Under the pieces are notes generated by a model. That model had not been told where the DNA came from. It saw only the letters and a program-made list of their open reading frames with translations, and ran no database searches. From Comamonadaceae bacterium (GTDB lineage Bacteria; Pseudomonadota; Gammaproteobacteria; Burkholderiales; Burkholderiaceae_C), in contig CANGDZ010000038.1 in assembly GCA_947452785.1 (NCBI GenBank), positions 1-34,302 on the forward strand: a stretch of 34,302 nt of DNA, given 5' to 3'. The translations under genes were made by a program, and so were the position numbers. This document shows, one piece after another, positions 1 through 6,214 of this stretch (positions are counted from its first letter, which is position 1; every line of letters starts with the position of its first letter).

Positions 1-664
1 GGCGAACCTGGCAGATGACCGCGAAGTCCACAGGATCAGCGATGAAAGAGGCTTTAGCGAAGCCGTAATTTTCAAAGTCGATAAAGACATTGGACGACAC
101 AAAGCGCTCAGGCCATGTGATGCCCTCAAACGTCAGGCCCAGAGATTTACGCACGGCACTGCGCGCGCCGTCTGCCCCAATCAGCCAAGCCCCAGAAATG
201 GTTTGCTCACCGTGCGGTGTTTGGAGTTTGACCTGAACATGGTCGCTGGTTTGGCTCACCTGCTCGACACGTGAATTCCATAAAACCTCAACCCCCGGAC
301 ATCGCATCAAATGCCTCATGACGATTTCAGCCAGCACATGCTGACCCAAATGCAGGTTATAGGGGTAAGCTGTTTTCCCTTCCACAACAGACATATCCAA
401 CGCAGCCAGAATCTCGCCGTCGAAGGTACGCCATTGGTAGTCTTGTTTGATGACGCCGACAGATTTCATGTCCTGCAGCACCCCCAGCCGGTCAAGAGCT
501 TCAACTGTGGGCGGATGGTAGACCACGGCGCGAGGGTCACTGGCTATTTCGGCTTCAGCTTCAATGACCGTGACTGGAATACCATTTCTTGCCAGTTTGA
601 GGGCAACAACCAGGCCCACTGGGCCGCCACCAACAACAAGAACGCTATCTTTTCCTTGCTCCAC
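1..664 (-). CDS. FAD-dependent aromatic-ring monooxygenase, partial (C-terminus beyond the left edge)
   Basis: This is a flavoprotein hydroxylase of the UbiH/PHBH/MhpA type, which uses FAD and NAD(P)H to hydroxylate an aromatic or phenolic substrate. The reverse strand is open from a GTG at 662-664 to the window edge, about 221 residues. An AGGAG at 670-674 lies six bases before the GTG and decides the start; no suitable ATG is nearby. The N-terminus reads VLVVGGGPVGLVVALKLA, the dinucleotide-binding GxGxxG loop, followed by an acidic VIEAEAE strand end. Around residue 175 is the family's second FAD motif, GADGARSAVRKSLG. The substrate cannot be told because the C-terminal half is missing. 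A possible operator dyad lies about 90 bp upstream at 753-766. Family assignment is firm and the specific function is not. Confidence 0.85.
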   Translation of the reverse strand, partial: MEQGKDSVLVVGGGPVGLVVALKLARNGIPVTVIEAEAEIASDPRAVVYHPPTVEALDRLGVLQDMKSVGVIKQDYQWRTFDGEILAALDMSVVEGKTAYPYNLHLGQHVLAEIVMRHLMRCPGVEVLWNSRVEQVSQTSDHVQVKLQTPHGEQTISGAWLIGADGARSAVRKSLGLTFEGITWPERFVSSNVFIDFENYGFAKASFIADPVDFAVICQVR

Positions 665-752
665 TTTTGCTCCTAATATGTACTTTGCAGTCGATGAATA
701 ACCATCGCTTCCACATGCTGGTATCAATTCGAGGCGAGTATCACATAAAAAA

Positions 753-766
753 TTACGGTAACGTAA
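753..766. promoter_or_regulatory. TTACG-GTAA-CGTAA dyad, candidate regulator operator
   Basis: A perfect 5-bp inverted repeat with a 4-bp centre sits in an AT-rich stretch about 90 bp upstream of the monooxygenase start. The half-sites TTACG/CGTAA resemble operators of TetR- or MerR-type catabolic regulators such as LiuR. No regulator gene is in view, so the binding protein is unknown. Confidence 0.35.
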
Positions 767-1340
767 AAATAAAACACAGTTCCACTTTTCTGTTGAATTT
801 ATATAGTCCAGATTTTGTGCGGCTTTAAACCTAAGTATTAGAAGTTACATTGGGCCGATCTAGTCTGCAGGCTCCAATCACTTCTTATGCATTGACCTGA
901 GTGAAGAGGGTGTCCCGAATTTTGTTTAAATGGGCCGAGTATTAAATCGTTGGCGTCCTTGCTCCAAATTAGTTGATCACAGGGTGTGACCGCTTTGGCG
1001 CAGCCGACCCGATTTTCCAATGCGCCTTGAAGGACTGCAAACGCGACATTTGAGTCACTGAAGCCCAAAAGTCAAACAGCCGCTTCAGATCGAAATCAGC
1101 AATTCAACTTTGGCTGATGTATGTCCGATTAAAGCGTGAAGTCACCTAAGACAGTACTTCAAACAAACTCAGAAAACACGGGGGTGCTGGTTCAATGTTG
1201 ATGACTTCAAAGAGCTGCCGTGCTGGCAAAAGAGTCAACATTGAAATCAATCCTGACCGCCAACCCAGTAATTGTGCGGCTTGCAGGATGACAGACCGAA
1301 TAGAATTCCCACCGTGGGAATACTATTTGCTAAAAATAAG
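767..1340. other. Intergenic stretch without a convincing gene
   Basis: Only short open frames occur here (for example 838-1068 on the reverse strand), with no recognisable domain and no good ribosome binding site. The only structure I see is a 17-bp near-perfect palindrome at 1305-1321 (ATTCCCAC-C-GTGGGAAT), whose role is unknown. Before the island inserted, this was the sequence downstream of tRNA-His. Confidence 0.5.
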
Positions 1341-1370
1341 CAAAAAGCCCGGCTATACCGGGCTAAGTGC
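1341..1370 (-). terminator. Original chromosomal terminator of tRNA-His, now stranded left of the island
   Basis: Read leftwards, the stem AGCCCGG/CCGGGCT (1346-1352 with 1358-1364, 5-base loop) is followed by a run of five T. It lies 11 bases beyond the CCA end of the duplicated tRNA-His 3' half at 1381. It was therefore probably the native tRNA-His terminator before integration. Confidence 0.7.
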
Positions 1371-1380
1371 TTGATTCATA

Positions 1381-1429
1381 TGGGGTGGCTGATGGGGCTC
1401 GAACCCACGACAACAGGAATCACAATCCT
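1381..1429 (-). repeat. attL: 49-bp duplicate of the tRNA-His 3' half
   Basis: The 49 bases are identical to 12926-12974. They run from the encoded CCA through the T arm and variable loop to the 5' side of the anticodon loop. After 1429 the sequence leaves the tRNA and becomes AT-rich island DNA, so this copy cannot make a tRNA. It is the left attachment-site product of integration. Confidence 0.93.
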
Positions 1430-1557
1430 TACTTTTATATATTCCCTCGTGTTGATAGGTGTAGTATAATCGTTATAAATCAATAATTTACGGAATACCA
1501 ACTATCCACACAACCAGTTACCGTGTTGATTGAAATTGAGTCATATTCGCTGAATTA

Positions 1558-1625
1558 GCCTACAGATTGCCTACAGATTTATGAGCTTTTTACCAATGAA
1601 GCGAAATGAAATCTGCCTACAGATT
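1558..1625. repeat. Left arm-type repeats GCCTACAGATT (three copies)
   Basis: Two head-to-tail copies lie at 1558-1579 and a third at about 1615-1625, ending 11 bases before the integrase ATG. The same tandem pair occurs just inside the right end at 12850-12867. Position and orientation suit integrase arm-binding sites, and overlap with the int leader suggests autorepression. The role is inferred. Confidence 0.65.
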
Positions 1626-1636
1626 GGGGGTAATCC

Positions 1637-2977
1637 ATGAAACCGCAAGAAAACCGCGTAAACCTGACTGCTGGCCGGGTGGACGCCTTCGCCTGCCCAC
1701 CTGATAAATCCCAAGCGTTTCTATGGGACACAGACACCCCAACGCTGGCGCTACGCGCTACTCCAACAGGCCGCAAGACCTACATATTTGAAGCGCGGCT
1801 GAATGGCTCGACCATCCGGATCAATATTGGCACGCTGGCAGATTGGCCGATTAAACAGGCGCGGCTAAAGGCCCAAGGCTTGAAGATGCTGGTAGACGGA
1901 GGGACTGACCCGCGTGAGGTTGAACGTGACAGACAAGCAGCCTTCGTTGAAAAGAAGACCGCCGCCACTGCCAAGCTGGAAGCCGCCAAAGTTGCCGCCT
2001 TAACCGTGGGCGAAGTCTGGGCCGCTTATATTGAACAGCGCCGCCCGCATTGGGGTGACTTGCACTTACGCGACCATATCGACAAAGCCAAGGCCGGGGG
2101 CTTACCTTCTGGCCGCCGTGGTGGTGGCAAGCAATTAACCAAGCCGGGGCCGCTGGCTGCACTTATGCCGCTGGCACTGAAAGACCTTGACCAACCCACG
2201 ATTGAAGGATGGGCCGCCAAAGAAGGCTTAACCCGCCCAAGTTCTGCCCGCCTTGCGTGGCGATTGCTAACCGTGTTTCTGACGTGGTGCGCCGAACAAC
2301 CTCAATATGCCGCCCTGCTGCCGACAAAGAACCCGGCCAAGACAAAGAAGGCACGCGAGGCACTGGGCAAGGCTGGCACTAAATCGGACGTGTTGCAGCG
2401 CGAACAGTTGGCCGTATGGTTTGCCGCCGTCCAACAGATACCAAACCCGGTTATTGCCGCCTGCCTACAAATGATGCTGCTGACTGGCGCAAGGCCGGGT
2501 GAAGTGCTGGCGCTGAAATGGGAAGACATAAACACCCGTTGGAAGGGAATTCAAATCCGCGACAAGGTGGAAGGCACGCGCGAAATCCCGGCATCGCCCT
2601 ACATGCTGCACTTACTGGCCGCCCTGCCCCGCCGCAATGAATGGGTGTTTCCAAGCGCCACAAGTGCGACCGGCTGCCTGACCGAGCCCAACAACCCGCA
2701 CACCCGTGCCTGCAAAGCTGCCGGGCTGGACGGGCTTACCTTGCATGGCTTGCGCCGTTCTTTCTCAAGCTTGACCGAGTGGCTTGAAGTACCTGCCGGG
2801 GTAGTGGCACAGATACAAGGACACAAGCCAAGCGCGACGGCTGAAAAGCATTACAAGGTGCGACCGCTGGAACTGCTGCGCGTCCACCATGAAAAGATTG
2901 AAGTGTGGATTCTGGAGCATGCCGGTATCGAGTTTGACGCCAAGGCCACCCCGGGCAAGTTGCACGTAGTTGCATGA
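1637..2977 (+). CDS. int: Tyrosine-type site-specific integrase
   Basis: This 446-aa recombinase catalyses integration and excision at the tRNA-His site. The N-terminal ~95 residues match the arm-DNA-binding domain of P4-type integrases (TLALRATPTGRKTYIF...). A SAM-like core-binding region follows at about 120-230. The catalytic domain has the expected residues: Arg286 in LLTGARPGE, His370 and Arg373 in LHGLRRSF, His396 in IQGHKP, and the nucleophile Tyr406 in EKHY. The ATG at 1637 follows a GGGGG tract at a suitable distance. Length is normal for the family (about 400-450 aa). It lies next to attL and reads into the island. A second, broken copy of its C-terminus lies 0.8 kb downstream at about 3670-3786, so this gene or its 3' flank has been recombined. 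It appears intact. Confidence 0.95.
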   Translation: MKPQENRVNLTAGRVDAFACPPDKSQAFLWDTDTPTLALRATPTGRKTYIFEARLNGSTIRINIGTLADWPIKQARLKAQGLKMLVDGGTDPREVERDRQAAFVEKKTAATAKLEAAKVAALTVGEVWAAYIEQRRPHWGDLHLRDHIDKAKAGGLPSGRRGGGKQLTKPGPLAALMPLALKDLDQPTIEGWAAKEGLTRPSSARLAWRLLTVFLTWCAEQPQYAALLPTKNPAKTKKAREALGKAGTKSDVLQREQLAVWFAAVQQIPNPVIAACLQMMLLTGARPGEVLALKWEDINTRWKGIQIRDKVEGTREIPASPYMLHLLAALPRRNEWVFPSATSATGCLTEPNNPHTRACKAAGLDGLTLHGLRRSFSSLTEWLEVPAGVVAQIQGHKPSATAEKHYKVRPLELLRVHHEKIEVWILEHAGIEFDAKATPGKLHVVA

Positions 2978-2999
2978 CGGTACGATATAAGATACCATC

Positions 3000-3323
3000 A
3001 TGGAATTACGCATCTACACCGATACGCTGAACAGACAACCGTTGACGCAGTGGCTTGGAGAATTGAAAGACATTCGGGCACGGGCACAGATACGGGCAAG
3101 GCTAGCGCGTGTTGAGGCGGGTAACCTTGGAGACTGCAAGCCCCTGCGCGATGGTGTCCAAGAGTTGCGGATTGACTATGGGCCGGGTTACCGCGTGTAC
3201 CTGAGCAGGCAAGGCCCGGTCATGGTGTTGCTGCTTTGTGGAAGTGACAAAAGCGACCAAACTCGCGCCATCAATCAGGCCATTGATTATTTAAATGACT
3301 GGAAGCAAAGGGGGAAACCATGA
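3000..3323 (+). CDS. RelE/HigB-family toxin (addiction module killer protein)
   Basis: This 107-aa protein belongs to the RelE/ParE superfamily, in the branch often annotated as putative addiction module killer protein; most such toxins cleave ribosome-bound mRNA. Family features are the N-terminal IYTDTLNRQPLTQWLGELKD helix region, the core ARAQIRARLARVEAGNLGDCKPLRDGVQELRIDYGPGYRVY, and the C-terminal VLLLCGSDKSDQTRAINQA. The toxin precedes its antitoxin, the HigBA-like order, and the two reading frames overlap by ATGA. The ATG begins 22 bases after the integrase stop with no clear Shine-Dalgarno sequence. A short dyad (GGTA 2979-2982, TACC 2993-2996) around a TATAA-like stretch may be the promoter-operator. 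It probably stabilises the island. RNase activity is inferred from the family. Confidence 0.88.
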   Translation: MELRIYTDTLNRQPLTQWLGELKDIRARAQIRARLARVEAGNLGDCKPLRDGVQELRIDYGPGYRVYLSRQGPVMVLLLCGSDKSDQTRAINQAIDYLNDWKQRGKP

Positions 3324-3619
3324 ACGCACCGCGTGACGCGAACTATGACGACTACATGGGCGAAGCCCTGAAAGATCCCGCCGAGGCTGCTGCCTACATT
3401 GAGGCCGTGATGGAACTTGACGACCCAGCTTCGCTACTGGTGGCGCTGCGACACGTTGCCAAAGCCCACGGCATGGCAGAGGTGGCACGCCGCGCCGATG
3501 TGGGTGACAAGACGCTGTTCAAAGCCCTAAGTGCTGATGGCAACCCGACGCTTTCCACGGTTCATAAAGTATTGCACGCAGTCGGTTTGCGCCTGAGTGT
3601 TGTGCCTGAGCACGCATAA
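3320..3619 (+). CDS. HigA-type antitoxin (addiction module antidote protein)
   Basis: This 99-aa cognate antitoxin overlaps the toxin stop by four bases (ATGA), and a GGGGG ribosome binding site lies a few bases before the ATG. The C-terminal half is a helix-turn-helix: MAEVARRADVGDKTLFKALSADGNPTLSTVHKVLHAVG fits the XRE-like fold, with the recognition helix near DKTLFKAL. The N-terminal YDDYMGEALKDPAEAAAYIEAVME segment is typical of the antidote family (TIGR02684-like) and should contact the toxin. It is expected to neutralise the toxin and repress the shared promoter near 2979-2996. The pair sits between the intact integrase and the integrase-tail remnant, so the module probably arrived by recombination. 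Confidence 0.88.
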   Translation: MNAPRDANYDDYMGEALKDPAEAAAYIEAVMELDDPASLLVALRHVAKAHGMAEVARRADVGDKTLFKALSADGNPTLSTVHKVLHAVGLRLSVVPEHA

Positions 3620-3669
3620 CAGCTTTATTCCTGTCAAATCCGCGTTTAATTGCAGACGGCATCGAGGGG

Positions 3670-3786
3670 TTCCCCCTGAATGGTCTGCTGGCGATTCACA
3701 TCGAAAAGATTGAAGCGTGGATTTTGGAACAGACGGGTGTCAGATTCGATGCTACCCAGTCAGCAAGCCGCATGCAGTGGCCGCTT
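3670..3786 (+). pseudogene. Remnant of an integrase C-terminus
   Basis: The frame beginning at 3670 encodes FPLNGLLAIHIEKIEAWILE followed by QTGVRFDA. It aligns with the extreme C-terminus of the intact integrase (PLELLRVHHEKIEVWILE, then HAGIEFDA). At DNA level GAAAAGATTGAAG is shared at 2891-2903 and 3703-3715, and similarity continues with third-position changes. There is no catalytic part and no start, so it is a displaced tail of a related but non-identical integrase. It is in frame with the following gene, so the long open frame from 3724 is a fusion artefact. Confidence 0.78.
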
Positions 3787-3807
3787 AGATTACACAGGAG
3801 TCACGTC

Positions 3808-4428
3808 ATGAAAATTGAAAAGTTCTATCTCTGGTCTGACCTACCGGCGGACATAGCCGTAGCGCAAGGCATGAAACCAGATTCAGTATTCAATGATTTA
3901 GACGCGATTGAAGATAAGGATAGCGATGAGTGGTGGCTGGAGTCACAAAAGTTGGAATCCATTGCAAAAACCAAGTTAGCAGAAAAACTTTGGCTCGATA
4001 TTTACAATGGGGAACTGCCCGTACGGAAAGCGAACGGCGATCCATTAGGCGGGGATTCAAAAAAATTTCACGTCATGGGCTTGGACGCTCCACACTTAAC
4101 CCGTGATGAAGGAAATACATGGCTCAAAGTTAACCGCTACCAGCAGACATGGAACCCCACAAAGCAGCATTCAGCGAGTGTTGCCGCAAAACCATGGCTT
4201 GTTTCAGATCCGAAAGACCCTAACCCTAAGCAGCCTTGGTACACACCTGCTCGTTATTTTGCGCGTCAACTGATCAAAGACGATCCAACTCTACGGCAAA
4301 AGTCCTTGAAGCTGGCCGATAAGGTGTCCAAGTCACTCGACAACGTAGCCATCTACAAACGAGGTGGTGTCAAGCCTTTAGCTGCGGACACGATACTTAA
4401 AGCATTTGCAAACGTGAAGCTGGGTTAA
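3808..4428 (+). CDS. Conserved-looking hypothetical protein (206 aa)
   Basis: I do not recognise the family. The start at 3808 was chosen because AGGAG lies at 3796-3800, seven bases upstream; the open frame extends further left only through the integrase remnant. The protein (MKIEKFYLWSDLPADIAVAQ...) is mixed charge, has no membrane segment or signal peptide, and has no cysteine cluster. The N-terminal ~60 residues are acidic (DLDAIEDKDSDEWW). The C-terminal half is basic and helical, with YFARQLIKDDPTL and a closing KRGGVKPLAADTILKAF that could bind nucleic acid. It is followed at once by a hairpin at 4428-4456. Its place between integrase/TA and the replication genes suggests an island-regulation or DNA-binding role, but that is only position. 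Confidence 0.7.
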   Translation: MKIEKFYLWSDLPADIAVAQGMKPDSVFNDLDAIEDKDSDEWWLESQKLESIAKTKLAEKLWLDIYNGELPVRKANGDPLGGDSKKFHVMGLDAPHLTRDEGNTWLKVNRYQQTWNPTKQHSASVAAKPWLVSDPKDPNPKQPWYTPARYFARQLIKDDPTLRQKSLKLADKVSKSLDNVAIYKRGGVKPLAADTILKAFANVKLG

Positions 4429-4456
4429 AAACTTTCAAACTTTCAGCGAAAGTTTT
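4428..4456 (+). terminator. AT-rich hairpin after the 206-aa gene
   Basis: AAAACTTTC (4428-4436) and GAAAGTTTT (4448-4456) form a perfect 9-bp stem with an 11-base loop right at the stop codon. The stem ends in TTTT. It may be a weak intrinsic terminator separating the left module from the replication operon, or an operator dyad. Confidence 0.45.
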
Positions 4457-4544
4457 AACGTAAATCGTACTAGGAGCCAGCAGCAATGCGGGTTTAACCA
4501 AACTCTCGTAGTCGCTTGCAAGCTTTAAACGCACGCCAAAAATT

Positions 4545-4582
4545 GTGAACCTCAACAGCGCGAAATGCGCAGAAAGGTTCAC
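4545..4582 (+). promoter_or_regulatory. Nested dyad overlapping the ribosome binding site of the AlpA-like gene
   Basis: GTGAACCT (4545-4552) pairs with AGGTTCAC (4575-4582). Inside it, GCGC (4558-4561) pairs with GCGC (4567-4570). The second outer arm contains the GG of the GAAAGG ribosome binding site and ends two bases before the ATG at 4585. It could act as an RNA hairpin hiding the RBS, or as a DNA operator for the gene's own product. Confidence 0.5.
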
Positions 4583-4584
4583 CA

Positions 4585-4869
4585 ATGGAATCCAGTACCA
4601 ACCTAAGCATCCAAACGATGCGCGAGGCTGCCGCCCCGCAAAAGTTCACGGCGCAATACTTGCCGCTGGAACTAGTCAACAAACCCAACCTCACGACTGC
4701 GGAGTGTGCCTTTTACCTGAACCGCCGCCCACAGACTTTGCGGGGCTGGGCTTGCCTTGAGAATGGTCCGCTGCGCCCTGCGCGCATCGGTGGTCTTTTA
4801 GCCTGGAGCACTGCGACCGTTAAGGCGCTGGCCGGTATTGGATCCGGCGAGAAAGGGGCAACCAAATGA
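4585..4869 (+). CDS. AlpA/excisionase-like helix-turn-helix protein
   Basis: This is a 94-aa protein whose central part, LTTAECAFYLNRRPQTLRGWACLENGPLRPARIGGLLAWSTATVKALAG, has the layout of MerR-like/AlpA or excisionase winged HTH domains. It has a helix, the NRRPQTLRGWA recognition helix, then a wing with LRPARIGGLLAWS and a last helix. Such proteins either bend DNA as recombination directionality factors or activate the element's genes. The ATG is preceded by GAAAGG located in a dyad. Its stop overlaps the next start by ATGA, so it leads the replication operon. This suggests a switch controlling excision and/or replication. HTH assignment is good; the choice between excisionase and activator is open. 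Confidence 0.75.
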   Translation: MESSTNLSIQTMREAAAPQKFTAQYLPLELVNKPNLTTAECAFYLNRRPQTLRGWACLENGPLRPARIGGLLAWSTATVKALAGIGSGEKGATK

Positions 4870-5303
4870 AGCCCTCATATATTCCACGGTACGGTCAAGC
4901 TTGCTGCCCTAATTGCAAGTCAGAATTTGACCTTGCAGCAGCCAAGCCAACTTTTCTTGAAAAAGCGCCGCACAACGACGTTATCGTTTACATCATGTGC
5001 CCTGAATGTCATGCCGCATATCAAGCGGGCGATGGTTTAGCTCGCAAGTCGATGTCCGACAAGTGCTTTATCAACTTCAAGCTCAACGGTATAGATTCAG
5101 ACCGCGCTGTCTACCCGTGGGCGATCACAACAATGCTCACTATGGAAATCAACAACTTCGAACCAGTAGCGGCAATTGAAAACGGACATGGTATGTCCTG
5201 TGAGCTGTATTTCGGAATCTGCTCTGGTACGCATAACCTTGTTGTTTTGCCGGGTGGTGTGCGCATCGTTACTGTCAAGCTGACAACTTCGGAGGTCATA
5301 TGA
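4866..5303 (+). CDS. Hypothetical zinc-ribbon protein
   Basis: This is a 145-aa protein of unknown function. Two knuckles, CPNC at residues 14-17 and CPEC at 45-48, would form a four-cysteine zinc ribbon near the N-terminus. The rest has no recognised motif, membrane span or signal. It overlaps the AlpA-like gene (ATGA) and the primase gene (ATGA at 5300-5303), so it is translated as part of the replication operon. A GGAGG precedes the primase start within its own end. It may be an accessory to the primase or a regulator; that is inferred only from the coupling. Confidence 0.75.
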   Translation: MKPSYIPRYGQACCPNCKSEFDLAAAKPTFLEKAPHNDVIVYIMCPECHAAYQAGDGLARKSMSDKCFINFKLNGIDSDRAVYPWAITTMLTMEINNFEPVAAIENGHGMSCELYFGICSGTHNLVVLPGGVRIVTVKLTTSEVI

Positions 5304-6214
5304 CCCATCTTGATTTAGTTCAGAGCGGCCTTGCGCTGGTGCCCGTGCCCCACATGCAGAAAGGTCCTTCGACCGTAGGCTGGAACCTGCGAGAGAACGT
5401 CATCACTACGCCACAGGCGGCGCTGCGGCTGGCTGGGAAAAACATCGGACTTGCCCACGCGTTTTGCACACCGACGCCGACATGTGCCATCGACCTTGAC
5501 AACTACAAGGAATCAAAAAAGTGGCTGGCCCAAGAAGGCATCGACCTCGGTCTGCTGCTTCAAAGCCCCGATGCGGCGGTAATTTGGTCGGGCAAACAAA
5601 ACAGCCTCAAGCTGCTTTATCGGCTTCCAAAGGAAGTTGGTGCTCCAGTGTCAATTCAGCTGCATGGACCTGACGGGACGATGATGTTGGAGTTCCGCTG
5701 CGCAGCCAAGAACGGTACAACATTGCAAGACCTGCTGCCACCCAGCGTTCATCCGACGGGCAGCCAATACCAGTGGCTTGGCAGCGGATCGCCACTCAGC
5801 ATCCCCGACATACCCAGCAGTTTGCTAAAAATCTGGCTCAACATAAAGTCAGACAAGCGAACTTGTAAGCGGCCAACCCGGCAAAGCAGTGGCCCATGTA
5901 CGAAGTCGGCGACGTTGAGCCTGACCACGCCACGCCCTGAGACGCCAAGGGAGGTCGCTATCGTTAAGCAATTGCTCAGACATATCAGTGCTGACTGTGG
6001 GCGGGATACTTGGCGTGACATTGTGTGGGCGATTCTCAGCACAGGCTGGGCGTGCGCGGTTGATCTTGCCAAGGCATGGAGTGAGTCAGCTCCAACACGT
6101 TACGAAGACGCTGCATTCTGGACGCTGGTGCAGACATTCGACCCAGCGCACGTCGAAGGACCCTCTCTGGGCACCGTGTACTTCCACGCACGTAAAGGAG
6201 GCTGGATTGGCTAA
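5300..6214 (+). CDS. Primase-polymerase (AEP Prim-Pol with PriCT-like C-terminus)
   Basis: This 304-aa protein matches the bifunctional DNA primase/polymerase family of plasmids, phages and satellites, which makes primers to start element replication. The N-terminus LALVPVPHMQKGPSTVGWN is the usual prim-pol opening. Asp65 and Asp67 in CAIDLDNY are the metal-binding pair. LPPSVHPTGSQYQW (about 146-159) is the conserved nucleotide-binding segment containing His151. Residues ~215-304 form a PriCT-2-like helical domain (RDTWRDIVWAILSTGW ... FHARKGGW) that usually links the polymerase to a helicase. Here the helicase is a separate gene overlapping by eight bases, unlike the fused P4 alpha protein. 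The start follows GGAGG and overlaps the previous stop. Confident family call; activity not shown. Confidence 0.88.
   Translation: MTHLDLVQSGLALVPVPHMQKGPSTVGWNLRENVITTPQAALRLAGKNIGLAHAFCTPTPTCAIDLDNYKESKKWLAQEGIDLGLLLQSPDAAVIWSGKQNSLKLLYRLPKEVGAPVSIQLHGPDGTMMLEFRCAAKNGTTLQDLLPPSVHPTGSQYQWLGSGSPLSIPDIPSSLLKIWLNIKSDKRTCKRPTRQSSGPCTKSATLSLTTPRPETPREVAIVKQLLRHISADCGRDTWRDIVWAILSTGWACAVDLAKAWSESAPTRYEDAAFWTLVQTFDPAHVEGPSLGTVYFHARKGGWIG

Noticed and set aside
311-676. 121-residue forward open frame at the left edge
   Set aside because: It is antisense to the FAD monooxygenase, whose FAD motifs are unmistakable.
838-1068. Short reverse frame in the left flank
   Set aside because: No recognisable family, no ribosome binding site, and base composition like intergenic DNA.
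1381-1469. A second functional tRNA-His at the left end
   Set aside because: Only the 3' half is present; the D arm and 5' acceptor strand are missing.
3724-3807. N-terminal extension of the 206-aa protein from a TTG
   Set aside because: The segment matches the integrase C-terminus and has no RBS; AGGAG supports the ATG at 3808.
5988-6206. Upstream extension of the helicase frame
   Set aside because: It lies out of frame inside the primase C-terminal domain. The AAGGAG-TTG at 6207 gives a better start.
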